In this document: positions 33,976-44,182 of the stretch, piece by piece | Layout: each line of letters begins with the position of its first letter | Position numbering within the stretch: the stretch's first letter is position 1 | Assembly (NCBI RefSeq): GCF_004793545.1 | Contig: NZ_SRYA01000017.1 | Location: forward strand, 1 to 64,000 | Source: Petralouisia muris | GTDB taxonomy: Bacteria; Bacillota; Clostridia; Lachnospirales; Lachnospiraceae | Direction of reading: 5' to 3' | DNA length: 64,000 nucleotides | Notes under the pieces: model-generated | The model's database searches: none | The model's input: only the letters and a program-made list of their open reading frames with translations | What the model was told of the DNA's origin: nothing | Translations under genes and position numbers: made by a program

Positions 33976-34591
33976 CCTCCTTTCGATGAATCAATTTTTG
34001 AAAAATCCCTGATAAAAATAAACTATTCACCCAGGCAGTCAGGGAAAATCCTGCCACACAGAAAATCGGCATTGCAGCCATTGTATAAAACTCCCCTGCC
34101 GCGATGCACACTGCCGGAATGCAGTTCAGCGCTGTCATCGCAAGCGTTGCCGGAAGATTCCGAAACGCAAGGAATAATGCATTCCTCAACGTGTTTTTTG
34201 TGCTGTTTTGGAATCTTGCCTGCAAGGGAAAGGCATAAGTAAAGGTAAAAGACCAAAGCGCCACCAGGACGCCAATTGCAAGATTCAGCATTTTCCAGAG
34301 ATTTTTGCCATACAGCACATCAAACAGCAGGATTCCGCCTGTAATCAGGAAAATTAACCACAGCTTCGTACTCTGCTTCCACTCTGATCGGCAAGCCTGA
34401 AAATACTCTCTTGCCACATACCTGCTTTCTCCCCGCACCCGCCGAAGCGCCACCTGATACAGAGCCGTCATAGTCATTCCCAGGGTAATCACAGGCAGTG
34501 AAGTAATCACAAACAACACATTCAGTATGATCCAGTCTCCAAGATTTCCCATAAATTCAAAAAACGGATGTTCTATTGATAATTTTTTCAA
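33950..34591 (-). CDS. DUF624 (YesL-like) membrane protein
   Basis: This 213-residue protein has about five membrane segments. The start FFEFMGNLGDWIILNVLFVI with TSLPVITLGMTMTALY is the DUF624/YesL signature. Such genes occur in carbohydrate ABC-transporter operons of Firmicutes; their function is not established. Here it sits between the CE2 gene and a single-TM protein, on the same strand and with overlap into CE2, so it belongs to the mannan operon. Confidence 0.85.
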   Translation of the reverse strand: MKKLSIEHPFFEFMGNLGDWIILNVLFVITSLPVITLGMTMTALYQVALRRVRGESRYVAREYFQACRSEWKQSTKLWLIFLITGGILLFDVLYGKNLWKMLNLAIGVLVALWSFTFTYAFPLQARFQNSTKNTLRNALFLAFRNLPATLAMTALNCIPAVCIAAGEFYTMAAMPIFCVAGFSLTAWVNSLFLSGIFQKLIHRKEDEDENTAR

Positions 34592-34638
34592 CGTCCTTCC
34601 TCCTGTTTTTCTAACCCGTAAGCCAAATGCTTAATTTT

Positions 34639-35283
34639 TCATATAACTTTCCCCTGCAGATATTTCAGAAAACTCCTGCTCTCGGCCGTGTGCTGCCCGG
34701 AGGAAGGAAAAGCAAGCAGCAGCTTCTCATCCGCTTTCCCGGTTACCCGTTCTGTAAAGCTGTCGTTTCCAAGCACCACTGCACTGCACTGACCTTCCTC
34801 CATATAAACGGTGAAGCCTTCTGTTTCCTGCTCCTCTAATACTCGAAACCTTCCTCCCATCTCTTTACAATGGCGGTAAAAACTCTCGGACATAATCACA
34901 GCGTCAATCTCCTGATTCTGCCACTGGAAGAAAAATTTCTCATAGGAACTTTCATTTGCACCTTCTAACCGGAACTCGCCATAAGAGAACTGATAATCAG
35001 AATCAATGACAACCCTGTTTTCCGGAAGCCCGGCTTCCTTTGCAAAGGCATCGGCCATTTCCTGATCCCTTGCTGCATCCATTTCCTGATTTACAATGAT
35101 ACAGGTGAACTCCGGCTTCTTATTTCCGAATGCATAATGTGCCGCAAATAAAACAACCAGAGCAGCGATGGACACAAAAATCAGGATATGATACCAATAG
35201 TATGCCAGGATATAAGAACATGTCTCCTGCCTGTTCATACCAGAAGTTTTCTCCTTAATATCTCTCCAATACTTTCTTATCAA
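34639..35283 (-). CDS. Single-TM protein with extracellular domain, unknown function
   Basis: I do not recognise a named family. The 214-residue protein has a cytoplasmic start, one membrane segment (YYWYHILIFVSIAALVVLF, about residues 28-46), and an outer domain of about 160 residues. This contains AAGDQ-like helices and the pattern IDAVIMSESFYRHCKEMGG, with alternating beta strands, reminiscent of a small periplasmic-binding-type lobe. It pairs with the DUF624 gene 47 bp downstream. It might be an accessory or sensor part of the sugar-uptake system, but nothing in the sequence proves this. Confidence 0.6.
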   Translation of the reverse strand: MIRKYWRDIKEKTSGMNRQETCSYILAYYWYHILIFVSIAALVVLFAAHYAFGNKKPEFTCIIVNQEMDAARDQEMADAFAKEAGLPENRVVIDSDYQFSYGEFRLEGANESSYEKFFFQWQNQEIDAVIMSESFYRHCKEMGGRFRVLEEQETEGFTVYMEEGQCSAVVLGNDSFTERVTGKADEKLLLAFPSSGQHTAESRSFLKYLQGKVI

Positions 35284-35312
35284 CCGTCCGCCCCTCCTCT
35301 GATTCTTCTATC

Positions 35313-35332
35313 CGGGCGGCATAAGCCGCCCG
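35313..35332 (-). promoter_or_regulatory. GC-rich intercistronic hairpin
   Basis: Perfect 8-bp arms CGGGCGGC and GCCGCCCG with loop ATAA, between GH130_1 and the next gene. There is no U-tract, so it more likely tunes mRNA stability or partial termination within the operon. Confidence 0.6.
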
Positions 35333-35344
35333 CAATACATTTGC

Positions 35345-36511
35345 TTATTTCAAAAGCTCCAGATTCCGCCCGATCAGTTCACATCTCTGCTTTACGCAGT
35401 CTGCAGAACGCAGAGGATCCTTCGGAGTGGAAAAAAGATAATCCTCCAGCTTATCCACTGTAGTGGTTGCCACATGCATCCTGGTATCGCAGGAAGCGTA
35501 GTAAATGTAGATATCTCCATTTTCCCTTGCAATTGCCCCGTTGGTAAATACCACATTCGACACATCCCCGACTCGCTCATTTCCAAGGGGAACCAGAAAT
35601 ACCCCAGAGGGCTCTGCAATCACCTTCGAAGGGTTCTCCAACTCTGTCCCATACACATACAGGACATAGCGCAGCCCTGCCGCTGTATTCCGGACGCCGT
35701 GGGAGATATGAATCCAGCACTTCTTCCCTTTAATCGGCGGCGCTCCGGCTCCATTTTTCGACTCGGTAAGCGTATGGTAAATCCGCTTACTGATAATCTT
35801 TTCCTCATCAATCACCGCATGCGTAATGTCTTCACACAGCCCGAACCCGATTCCGCCGCCGCTTCCAGTCTCAATAAATCCGTCCATGGGCCTTGTGTAA
35901 AAGGCGTACTTTCCGTCTACAAATTCTGGATGGAGCGCCACATTCCTCTGCTGGGGTGACCGAAGCGTTTTCAGATTATCCAGGCGTTCCCATGTCTTCA
36001 AATCCTTCGTCCTGACAATCCCGGATTCTGCAACCGCTGCAGATAAATCTGTATTCTCCCTGTCCTTGCTCTCGGAGCAGAACAATCCATAAATCCAACC
36101 ATCCTCATGCTGCGTCAGACGCATATCATATACATTGGTTTCTTCCGGGCAGGTATCTGGCAGAACCACCGGATAATCCCAGAAATGGAACCCGTCAATC
36201 CCTGTCTCGCTTTCTGCCACTGCAAAGAATGATTTTCTGTCGTTTCCTTCCACGCGCACCACAAGATAATATTTTCCGTCCATATAAATGGCGCCGGAAT
36301 TCATAACTGCATTAATCCCCAGACGTTCCATAAAATACGGATTCGTCTCTTCATTCAGATCGTATCTCCAGTGAACCGGGGCAAATTCCCTGGTCAGCAC
36401 CGGATATTCATATCTGTCATAAATCCCATTATAAAAACTGCTCTTCTGATTCCTTCTTGCAATCAGATGATCTAACTTTTCCTGTTCTATGTAATACTGC
36501 TTATGAAGCAT
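35345..36511 (-). CDS. GH130_1 beta-1,4-mannosyl-glucose phosphorylase
   Basis: This 388-residue protein closely fits GH130 subfamily 1 (4-O-beta-D-mannosyl-D-glucose phosphorylase). It has [47 protein letters not shown] and [14 protein letters not shown], whose Asp129 matches the catalytic acid of known members. The reaction is Man-beta1,4-Glc plus phosphate to alpha-mannose-1-phosphate plus glucose. There is no signal peptide. It overlaps the epimerase gene by 11 bp, so the epimerase product passes straight to this enzyme. Confidence 0.9.
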   Translation of the reverse strand: MLHKQYYIEQEKLDHLIARRNQKSSFYNGIYDRYEYPVLTREFAPVHWRYDLNEETNPYFMERLGINAVMNSGAIYMDGKYYLVVRVEGNDRKSFFAVAESETGIDGFHFWDYPVVLPDTCPEETNVYDMRLTQHEDGWIYGLFCSESKDRENTDLSAAVAESGIVRTKDLKTWERLDNLKTLRSPQQRNVALHPEFVDGKYAFYTRPMDGFIETGSGGGIGFGLCEDITHAVIDEEKIISKRIYHTLTESKNGAGAPPIKGKKCWIHISHGVRNTAAGLRYVLYVYGTELENPSKVIAEPSGVFLVPLGNERVGDVSNVVFTNGAIARENGDIYIYYASCDTRMHVATTTVDKLEDYLFSTPKDPLRSADCVKQRCELIGRNLELLK

Positions 36512-37670
36512 CCTTAAGCCTCCTTATTACCTCAAGACACATTCTTCCATTATGGTACGGGCATTTCCACGGTTCCACGATTGGCTCCTCAATGGGATTC
36601 CTGTCTTTATCCAGCCCCGAAAACCATTCGGAACCCTGCCGTTTATCAATCATATAATCCCTGATATAATTCCAGATATCTTTTGCCGCTTCCAGATATT
36701 CTTTCTTTCCCTGCTTCTGATATCCATTCAGAAACCCAACCACTGCCTCTGCCTGCACCCACCAGACGCGGGTGGTATCTACAACTCCTTTTTCCGCCTC
36801 GTTGACCAAAGAATGATCCATATAGGCTCTGTTGTAAATATTTTCTGTAATCGTCCGTGTGATTGGCGCAAGTTTCTCTTGATAAGAAACATCCCCTAAA
36901 ATCTCCAATCCCCGGTCCACAAGCCATGCCGTCTCAATATCATGCCCATAGGAATACAGGTCAATCAGCGTATTCCATGTTTTGTCAAAAAAGACCTCCT
37001 GACGCCCCAGCTTTTGGTTATAAATCTTGTCTGCCATAAGATCCAGCATATACCTCAGCCTGTCTGCAACACAGGCTTCCTTTGTGACCCGGTACAGCTC
37101 TGTATACGCTTCAAACACATGGAGCAGGGTATTCATGGTTTTTTCTGCCATCACCCCATTTTCGGAAAGCTTATCATTATCTGCCGGCTGGAACTCCCTG
37201 CTGAAGGCTTCCAAATACCCATATTCGTCCGTACATTTTTCTTCCACCAGCCGATACAGGCTGTGGGCAATTTCCAACGCTTCCGGATCTTTCGATGCAT
37301 CATAGTAGGACGACAGTGCGTAGATTGCAAACGCCTGATTATAGGTATGCTTCGTGGTATCCTCTGGCTCTCCTGTATAATCCAAAGACCAGTAAACGCC
37401 TCCATATTCCTTGTCCAGGCAATGCTCCTTCAGAAAGAGGAAAGCATGGCGCGCATCCGACAGCAGTGCATCTTCGCCCAGTGTCAGATAGGCGTTGGAA
37501 AAAAACCAAAGGATTCTGCTGTTTAAGATACAGCCTTTTACGGCCTCTTTATCCAATTCCAAATCATATCCCAGATAACCATAGAACCCTCCATGCCTGT
37601 CATCCCTAAGCCCATGCCAAAATGGAATGAGCGCGCCTGTCAAATGCTGTTTTATCTCTGTAGCAAACAT
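36501..37670 (-). CDS. Mannobiose / cellobiose 2-epimerase (AGE family)
   Basis: This 389-residue (alpha/alpha)6-barrel enzyme turns Man-beta1,4-Man into Man-beta1,4-Glc, the substrate of GH130_1. Conserved residues are visible: [15 protein letters not shown] near the start, His184 in [11 protein letters not shown], His243 in [10 protein letters not shown] and His373 in [12 protein letters not shown], the histidines used for proton transfer in the family. The start is ATG 37670, because GGAGG lies seven bases upstream; a longer reading from 37685 would cover that site. It is followed by GH130_1 with overlap, as in known mannan operons. Confidence 0.9.
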   Translation of the reverse strand: MFATEIKQHLTGALIPFWHGLRDDRHGGFYGYLGYDLELDKEAVKGCILNSRILWFFSNAYLTLGEDALLSDARHAFLFLKEHCLDKEYGGVYWSLDYTGEPEDTTKHTYNQAFAIYALSSYYDASKDPEALEIAHSLYRLVEEKCTDEYGYLEAFSREFQPADNDKLSENGVMAEKTMNTLLHVFEAYTELYRVTKEACVADRLRYMLDLMADKIYNQKLGRQEVFFDKTWNTLIDLYSYGHDIETAWLVDRGLEILGDVSYQEKLAPITRTITENIYNRAYMDHSLVNEAEKGVVDTTRVWWVQAEAVVGFLNGYQKQGKKEYLEAAKDIWNYIRDYMIDKRQGSEWFSGLDKDRNPIEEPIVEPWKCPYHNGRMCLEVIRRLKDAS

Positions 37671-37693
37671 TTTTCCTCCTTGCATAACCTTAC

Positions 37694-40600
37694 TTATTTT
37701 ATAGTAATTGACTTCACCTTTGAGTACTTGCCGTATGCTGTTGTACCGGAAATGGTTTTGTAGCTTCGGATTTTAAAATAGTACTTGGTATTCTTCTTCA
37801 ACTTCTTTGTGGTATAGCTGGTTGTGCTTTTCTTTTTGATTGTTTTCAGTAACTTATACTTTCCCTTTTTCCCAGTCTTCATATAAATCTGATAGCCTGT
37901 TGCATTTGCTGCCTTTTTCCATTTCAAGACCGCTTTTCGGGGGGATTTTGACTGCTTTTTCACACTTGTCAGACTGACTTTTTTAGGCGCAGACACAATC
38001 GTTATCTTCTTTTCCACAGAATAGTCTCCATACGCTGTCTTTCCGGAAACCGTTTGATAACCGCGGATTTTAAAATAGTATGTTGTATCCTTCTTAAGTT
38101 TTGCAGTGGTGAAGGTTACTGTGCTGTTCCCCTTGATGGTTTTTACCAAGTTGTATTTCCCATTTTTCCCGGTCTTCATATAGATCTCGTAACCAGATGC
38201 ATCTGACGCCTTCTTCCATTTCAGGACAGCCTTTTGGGATGTCTTTGATTGTCTTTTTACACTGGTAAAGCTAATTTTACCTGGAGCTTTTGCCGTAGAT
38301 TGGTTCTGGTCTCCGCCTTGATTCTGGTTGCCGTTTTGATTCTGGTTTCCACCCTGGTTCTGGTTTCCACCCTGATTCTGGTTTCCACCCTGGTTCTGGT
38401 TTCCACCCTGATTCTGATCCAACAGGTTCGTAAGAGGCGCATCACTGACAATCAGTCCCTGCTCATTCACTTTTGCCAAATCTGCATCACTGATTTTTAC
38501 AGCCTTCATATCATCAAAGAGAATCGTGCCCTCTACCACGTAATTGCCATTTTCATCCTTCTGCCCATTGTAATTTTCTGGCACAGAATTGCACCACAGC
38601 TTAAAGGATGTGACATTGCTAGCGTCAACTGATTCATCCCCACTGCCTTTTTTCTTGAAGCTGCTGAAGGGAATCGTTACATACTGGGCTTTTGTTCCTT
38701 TTACAAATTCTGTCAGATACGCTTCATAGTCATCGTTAAGCTGTATCACCATCTTCTGCCCGTTGCCGTCCGGTTTTACCCACATGGAAACTGCATTGTA
38801 ACTGCTCAGGTCGGTTTTGTCACTGTCAAATACCCGGCCAAGTCCTCCTGTCCACACTTCGGAGCCTTTATAGGAAAGCACATAGTTAAACGCTCCGCTG
38901 TAATCGCCTTCCGCTTTTTCCTGATTGTTCAGGTTCAGGGAAGCGCTGCAGTTTGCGGCTGAATTGTGAGCCCCGTATTTGCTTTGCAGCAATGCGTCAT
39001 TTCCATAATAGTATTCAAAATTTTCAAATACTCCTTTGGCCAGCACATCCATATCTTTGTTGAAATTGATGAAGCTTGCTTTTCCAAATTCCTGTTCTCC
39101 GGCAATCAGGGTAATCATGCCTGTGCTGGTTTTTCCCAATTTCTGCAGAATTTCCGCAGTCAATGTTCCCGTATAAATATTTCCGTCCTTTTGTGTGGAA
39201 ATTGTAATCTCCTCCGCATTTTCCGAGGCTTTTACTACAAATTTCACCTGATCCTCAGATGCGTTTCTGACACAGGCCTTCAGCTCGCAGGCTTCCTTGA
39301 TGACCGCATAGTTCTTTGGAGCAATCATATAACCGCTGATCTCTGTACTATAGCCGCTGAGACTTACCTGTCCAGCCTTGCTGGCCGCTCCACCCTCTCC
39401 ATAGAAATTCGTCCCGTTTCCGAAGATGGATTTTTCATTATTATAGAAACTGATAAATTCATTGATCATCTCATGGCCCATTGTATCCGAAGTTTTGTAC
39501 GGGACAAAGAAATTACTCTTATCAAAGTTTGCCCACAAAAGGAAATATGGGATATCGTTGGCAGCAGCCGTATCAAGGACCTTATTATACCAGTCATGCC
39601 CTGTTGTCGGGTTGCCGGACGCCATCAGGCTGTCCTTCCCTGCGCCTGTAATCCGGATGCCTGTTTCCGCAATGGCCGGAATCTTATGTTTCTCTCTTGC
39701 CAGATCTGCAACTACCTGACAGCTCTGTGCAAGGTTTTCAAAAAAAGTATCGCCTGTATATACATTGGCATCCGCATAGTCGTCATAGTAGTCAAAAGCC
39801 AGAACATCTACATAGGCGTCTCCTGGGTAACGGTCCAGGTATTCCTCTTTGCTTGAAATCGGGCCGTTGGGAGAATACACATATAAGAAATTATGCACGC
39901 CCTGGTCTTCCAGATAATTGACCATATACCGCCAGATTGCATGATAGGATTCTACGCTTGTGGACGTACCCCACCAGAACCAGCCACCGCTGTTCTCATG
40001 GAAAGGCCGGAATAACACCGGGATATCTTTCTCCTGCAAGGCTTTTGCATAATCGACAATAATATCCAGGTATGCATTGAACTGGGGATTATACTGTCCG
40101 CCTTCCAGAATATAATCTGCACAAGGCGTCAAATCCTTTGATTCTGTAAAATCACATTTAGTAAAATCATAAGGATAGGCTGCATCTCCCGTTGCTGTAA
40201 TCTTTGCATTCGTAAAATTAGGCATATGGCAGGACAAGGTAACTAACGCGCCGCCTTCATAGGCTTTCACAGAAGCCGCTATCGAAGCATCCAGCGCTTC
40301 CTGCCTGGTACTCTTGCCTACTTCACAGCCGGCAAGGGCCAGTGTGTCAATCCCGAACAAAGCAGGATCTGCACCTGTAACGTCTTTCGCATCTGACGTG
40401 ATTCCATTGTCACAGACCGACTTAAATGCAAAGTTCTGGTGTCCGAACAGCACTTGATTGCTTTCCTGCAGACCCATCAGGTAAGCTGCCAGCGCTTTTG
40501 TCGGATCTGAGGCCTCTGCATCCACCAGCTTCACCTGCGCAGCCATATGATCCAGAGTTGCATTATCCGGAGTCACCTTCGGCGTTTCTGTGATTTCCAC

Positions 40601-41182
40601 ATTCTCTTCTACAAGCTCAGCCCGATTCAGCAAAACATCAGAAAAAGTCACCTTACCCTGGAATTTCGCGCCTACGCCCTGCAGCAGCAGAGACTGGAAA
40701 TTGCCTAAATTACTTTCAAAGGGCATTTTCACTTCTGTGCTGTAAGCGCCATCTGCTGTTTTCTGGAAATTTGAAGCCTGATACATTGGCCATCCCAGTT
40801 TTTCCACAGTATCCCAATCATTTTCCGTCTGGAAAAAAACTGCCTGCAGTTTGATATAGCCATCACTGCCCATACTGTTCCAGGCTGTTTCGCTGATTAC
40901 CATTCGAAAGCTTAATTCCGATTTCGCAGCGACAGGCTGGCTGTCGCCTTCAAAAGTAGCCCTCAGGGTATTATCCCAAGCATCCCAATCTTCTGCATCT
41001 CCAAAGGTCACTTCTGTAGATTCCATCTGCCCAAGCTCCAGCGTATTTTCTGCCTGTGGACTTTCTGCTTCTGCCGCGTTGACTGTCAAGGGGTTCCAGC
41101 AGCCAGTTCCGCTTCCCACATCGGCCACTGTAAGCGCCAATGCCATACAAGCAGCTATGATTCTTAATCCTTTTTTCCTCAC
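37694..41182 (-). CDS. Secreted multi-domain GH26 beta-mannanase
   Basis: This protein of about 1162 residues cuts beta-1,4-mannan outside the cell. In order: signal peptide (about 1-36), an N-terminal beta domain (about 50-205) resembling CBM27/CBM35 mannan-binding modules, a GH26 barrel (about 220-595) with acid/base Glu in FRPFHENSGGWFWWG (about residue 392) and nucleophile Glu in AIAETGI (about 504), a beta domain, a CBM23-like module (about 715-910, from FENFEYYYGNDALL), a Gln/Asn/Gly linker of NQNQGG repeats (about 920-960), and two lysine-rich Fn3 modules. No sortase motif is present. I place the start at GTG 41182, which has AAAGGAGG upstream; a GTG at 41215 lies right after the previous stop. 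Confidence 0.92.
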   Translation of the reverse strand: MRKKGLRIIAACMALALTVADVGSGTGCWNPLTVNAAEAESPQAENTLELGQMESTEVTFGDAEDWDAWDNTLRATFEGDSQPVAAKSELSFRMVISETAWNSMGSDGYIKLQAVFFQTENDWDTVEKLGWPMYQASNFQKTADGAYSTEVKMPFESNLGNFQSLLLQGVGAKFQGKVTFSDVLLNRAELVEENVEITETPKVTPDNATLDHMAAQVKLVDAEASDPTKALAAYLMGLQESNQVLFGHQNFAFKSVCDNGITSDAKDVTGADPALFGIDTLALAGCEVGKSTRQEALDASIAASVKAYEGGALVTLSCHMPNFTNAKITATGDAAYPYDFTKCDFTESKDLTPCADYILEGGQYNPQFNAYLDIIVDYAKALQEKDIPVLFRPFHENSGGWFWWGTSTSVESYHAIWRYMVNYLEDQGVHNFLYVYSPNGPISSKEEYLDRYPGDAYVDVLAFDYYDDYADANVYTGDTFFENLAQSCQVVADLAREKHKIPAIAETGIRITGAGKDSLMASGNPTTGHDWYNKVLDTAAANDIPYFLLWANFDKSNFFVPYKTSDTMGHEMINEFISFYNNEKSIFGNGTNFYGEGGAASKAGQVSLSGYSTEISGYMIAPKNYAVIKEACELKACVRNASEDQVKFVVKASENAEEITISTQKDGNIYTGTLTAEILQKLGKTSTGMITLIAGEQEFGKASFINFNKDMDVLAKGVFENFEYYYGNDALLQSKYGAHNSAANCSASLNLNNQEKAEGDYSGAFNYVLSYKGSEVWTGGLGRVFDSDKTDLSSYNAVSMWVKPDGNGQKMVIQLNDDYEAYLTEFVKGTKAQYVTIPFSSFKKKGSGDESVDASNVTSFKLWCNSVPENYNGQKDENGNYVVEGTILFDDMKAVKISDADLAKVNEQGLIVSDAPLTNLLDQNQGGNQNQGGNQNQGGNQNQGGNQNQNGNQNQGGDQNQSTAKAPGKISFTSVKRQSKTSQKAVLKWKKASDASGYEIYMKTGKNGKYNLVKTIKGNSTVTFTTAKLKKDTTYYFKIRGYQTVSGKTAYGDYSVEKKITIVSAPKKVSLTSVKKQSKSPRKAVLKWKKAANATGYQIYMKTGKKGKYKLLKTIKKKSTTSYTTKKLKKNTKYYFKIRSYKTISGTTAYGKYSKVKSITIK
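38300..38425 (-). repeat. Short tandem repeat coding the NQNQGG linker
   Basis: An 18-bp repeat (GGTTCTGGTTTCCACCCT type on the plus strand) occurs about six to seven times, alternating between GGTT and GATT variants, and encodes Asn-Gln-Asn-Gln-Gly-Gly. The copy number can change in frame. Confidence 0.85.
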
Positions 41183-41215
41183 GATTTTCCTCCTTTCAGC
41201 CAGGTAACTCCCCAC

Positions 41216-42241
41216 TTACCGGATTCCAATTTCTTTGTCTGTTTCTGTCACTGCACTATGCTCTTTGATAAACGCCACCACTTCATCTACCTTTGTAAAT
41301 GCAAGGCCCACATAGGTATCTGCAGCGCCATAGTAAATTGCAATTTTTCCACTCTCTGCATCATGAATCGTTGCACAGGGGAACGTTACGTTCGCTACAA
41401 AGCCCCGCTCCTCATACCATTCCTCCGGCGTCAGCAGGAACCTGTCACAGCGGTACTTGACAACAGACGGTTCCTCAAGATCCAGGATTGCGCCTCCTAT
41501 GCTGTACACATAACCATTGCAGGTTCCGGTCACGCCATGATAAAACAGGAGCCATCCTTCGCTGGTTTCAATGGGCGCCGCGCCTCCGCCGATCTTCACG
41601 TTCTGCCACCACTCATTTCCTTTTCCCATCACATGGCGGTGTCTGCCCCAATATTCCATATCCACGCTCTCGGAAAGGAAGATATCGCCAAAAGGCGTAT
41701 GTCCGCTGTCACTTGGACGGGACAGCATCAGGAATTTCCCGTTCACTTTCCTTGGGAATAACACTGCATTTCTGTTAAAAGGAAGAAATGGATTCTCAAT
41801 CCTGGTAAACGTCTCAAAATCCTGTGTCTTTGCCACTCCTATGGATGCGCCGTAGAAATCCTGGCACCAGATCATATAGTAAGTGTCTTCCACCTTCACA
41901 AGCCTTGGGTCATACGCATACTTGGGCATGAAATCATTTCCTTCTTTATCCTTAAAAGGTATCTTATCCTTCTCAAAATCCCAGTGGATGGCGTCCTTGC
42001 TCCTTCCAAGGTAAATGTACGGGATTCCATTGGTCTGCTCGCCGCGGAATACGCCGATAAATTCTCCCTTGTAAGGCATTACAGCACTGTTAAAAATCCG
42101 CGCAACCCCTTCTGCAGGATTGCGCTCGATAATCGGATTGTCACTGTAACGCCATACCGGCATCCACGGCTTGCTGTTCTCTGGCCTTTCCTGCCAGGGC
42201 ACATTGGGCACCGGCGCCCCAATAATCTTAACTTCACTCAT
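41216..42241 (-). CDS. GH130_2 beta-1,4-manno-oligosaccharide phosphorylase
   Basis: This 341-residue protein of GH130 subfamily 2 shows WRYSDNPIIERNPAEGVARIFNSAV in its first 55 residues, YAYDPRLVKVEDTYY with catalytic Asp111, and LPFNRNAVLFPRK, SRPSDSGHTPFGDI and LLFYHGV in the middle. It removes mannose units from the end of manno-oligosaccharides with phosphate, giving alpha-mannose-1-phosphate. There is no signal peptide. It lies between the permease and mannanase genes on the same strand. The start is ATG 42241, with GGAGGAATG upstream. Confidence 0.9.
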   Translation of the reverse strand: MSEVKIIGAPVPNVPWQERPENSKPWMPVWRYSDNPIIERNPAEGVARIFNSAVMPYKGEFIGVFRGEQTNGIPYIYLGRSKDAIHWDFEKDKIPFKDKEGNDFMPKYAYDPRLVKVEDTYYMIWCQDFYGASIGVAKTQDFETFTRIENPFLPFNRNAVLFPRKVNGKFLMLSRPSDSGHTPFGDIFLSESVDMEYWGRHRHVMGKGNEWWQNVKIGGGAAPIETSEGWLLFYHGVTGTCNGYVYSIGGAILDLEEPSVVKYRCDRFLLTPEEWYEERGFVANVTFPCATIHDAESGKIAIYYGAADTYVGLAFTKVDEVVAFIKEHSAVTETDKEIGIR

Positions 42242-42269
42242 TGAATCATTCCTCCATTTATGATGATAC

Positions 42270-42290
42270 AGATACCTTGTATAGGTATCT
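42270..42290 (-). promoter_or_regulatory. Small intercistronic hairpin
   Basis: Arms AGATACC (42270-42276) and GGTATCT (42284-42290) lie between the permease stop and the GH130_2 start. It could set a difference in expression between the transporter and enzyme parts of the operon. Confidence 0.45.
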
Positions 42291-42303
42291 CAATCGAAAT
42301 TCC

Positions 42304-43149
42304 TTATCCTTTTACAGCTCCCGCAGCCAATCCGCCGTAAATCTGCTTCTGACAAAGAATAAATACAATCAACGCCGGCACCATTGTGATAATCACGCCT
42401 GCGCAGATGTAATTATACTGATTTCCCAGAGGACCAGTAAATTTGAACAGGGACGTTGCAACCGTAACCAGGCGGTTCTTATCCTGCAGGTAGAGATTTG
42501 CGGTATAGTATTCGTTATATACGCCTACGCCCTTCAGAATCATAACCGTTACAATGGCCGGTTTCAAAAGCGGGAATAAAATCCTGAAAAATACGCCGAA
42601 ATAGGTGCATCCATCCATAATTGCCGATTCATCCAGAGAATCCGGTATGTTTTCGAAAAACTGGATAAAGATATAAATGGAAATAATATCAGTACCGCAC
42701 ATCATAATAATGTAACCTGGCAAAAAGTTAATCCATCCAAGGCTGTACATAATCTGGTATACCGATACCTGCATGGCGATGCCGGGAAGCAGGGAAGCAA
42801 ACAGGAACAAATTCCGGATAAACCCGTTGCCCCTGAATTTGAAACGACTCAGCACATAGGCAAGCATGGAACCAGTCAGGATAGAGCCGGCCAATACAAA
42901 TACCAGAATAATGATGGAATTGCGGAATGCAATGCCCATATTTGCCTGTGACCACGCCTGGATAAAGTTCTCAAAATAGAACCAGCTCTTCGGAAGCGTC
43001 ATAACATTTGTAGAAGCATATTCCTCTGGCGTCTTAAAGGCTGTGATAACACAAACCACGATTGGAAGCACAGAAATAAATCCCCCTAAAATCAAAGTAA
43101 AATACTTCAAAATGGAAATTATGATTCTTTTCATCTTTGCTGTTGACAT
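42304..43149 (-). CDS. Sugar ABC transporter permease (MalG-like)
   Basis: This 281-residue protein has six membrane segments and the inner-membrane EAA-type motif (SLDESAIMDGCTYFGVFFRI, about residues 180-199) of the CUT1 family. It forms the channel with the permease encoded just upstream, where the two genes share one base at 43149. The start is ATG 43149, with AAAGGAGG upstream. The energising ATPase is missing from the locus, as is usual in Firmicutes that use a shared MsmK. Confidence 0.92.
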   Translation of the reverse strand: MSTAKMKRIIISILKYFTLILGGFISVLPIVVCVITAFKTPEEYASTNVMTLPKSWFYFENFIQAWSQANMGIAFRNSIIILVFVLAGSILTGSMLAYVLSRFKFRGNGFIRNLFLFASLLPGIAMQVSVYQIMYSLGWINFLPGYIIMMCGTDIISIYIFIQFFENIPDSLDESAIMDGCTYFGVFFRILFPLLKPAIVTVMILKGVGVYNEYYTANLYLQDKNRLVTVATSLFKFTGPLGNQYNYICAGVIITMVPALIVFILCQKQIYGGLAAGAVKG

Positions 43150-44120
43150 TACCGTGCACCTCCTTTTGCTTCTAAGCGTTTTTTACGCTTTCTAACCTCA
43201 CGGAGCGGTTCTGCATCCCCTACGCCAAAGTAATATTTTTCCACCCATTTTTGTATCATAGTTGCAATCATAATCAGGATAAGCAGGACAATCGCCATTG
43301 CAGACGCCAATCCTACTTTCTGGCTTTCATGTGCCAGCTCGTTCATGATAACAAAGTAGGTTCCTGTTCCAAAATCACCGCCAGTAATAACGTAAGGCGG
43401 TTCGAATACACTAAGAGAACCGGTAATAGAAAGAATCATGTTCAATACGATAATCGTCTTGATGCTGGGCAGAATGATATAGATAAACTTCTGGAAGCTA
43501 TTGGCTCCATCAATATCCCCAGCTTCATAAAGAGAAGCATCTACTGACATGATTGCGCCAATGAACATAACCATGCCCTGCCCCATATATCTCCATACAG
43601 AAGTTGCGGCAACCGAAATATTATTGATCCTCGTATCCCTCAGCCAGTATGGAAGCTGCTCCAGATTAAATCCGCACCACTGAAGCACGGTATCCAGCAC
43701 GAACCCTCTGGTATAGAAGAATTTGAAAATAAAACCTACTGCAATACCGCATACCAGATATGGGAAGAACATCAACCCTTTGAACACGCCGCTGCCTTTT
43801 ACTTTAAAGCTCAATACGGATGCAAAGTACAGCGCAAGGGCAAGCTGGATAAAAGAAGCTACGATATAATACAAGCTCAGCTTTAATGCCTGAAAACAAT
43901 CCTGCCTTGTAAATACCTCCAGATAATTCTTCAATCCTACAAATTCCCTTTCACCGATATATTTCATATCGTAAAAGCTGAATCCAATCATCTTAAAGAA
44001 GGGTATATATGTAAAGACAAGAAGCAATGCTACTGGCACAAACATAAAGGTAAAAATACAAAGCTTCCGGTTTACTTTTCCTGATGTGATCCATGCCTTG
44101 AAACTCTTCTTTTCATTCAT
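43149..44120 (-). CDS. Sugar ABC transporter permease (MalF-like)
   Basis: This 323-residue CUT1 permease has six membrane segments, TFMFVPVALLLVFTYIPFF as the first, and an EAA-type loop (ASLYEAGDIDGANSFQKFIY). The start is ATG 44120 (MNEKKSFKAW) with AAAGGAG upstream. A longer reading to 44183 would overlap the binding-protein gene and has no family support. It imports manno-oligosaccharides together with its partners, by inference from the locus. Confidence 0.92.
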   Translation of the reverse strand: MNEKKSFKAWITSGKVNRKLCIFTFMFVPVALLLVFTYIPFFKMIGFSFYDMKYIGEREFVGLKNYLEVFTRQDCFQALKLSLYYIVASFIQLALALYFASVLSFKVKGSGVFKGLMFFPYLVCGIAVGFIFKFFYTRGFVLDTVLQWCGFNLEQLPYWLRDTRINNISVAATSVWRYMGQGMVMFIGAIMSVDASLYEAGDIDGANSFQKFIYIILPSIKTIIVLNMILSITGSLSVFEPPYVITGGDFGTGTYFVIMNELAHESQKVGLASAMAIVLLILIMIATMIQKWVEKYYFGVGDAEPLREVRKRKKRLEAKGGAR

Positions 44121-44182
44121 AAATCCCACACACTCCTTTCTCTGATAAAAGGCGGGGCGAGCCTTCACCCCGCCCGTTCTCA

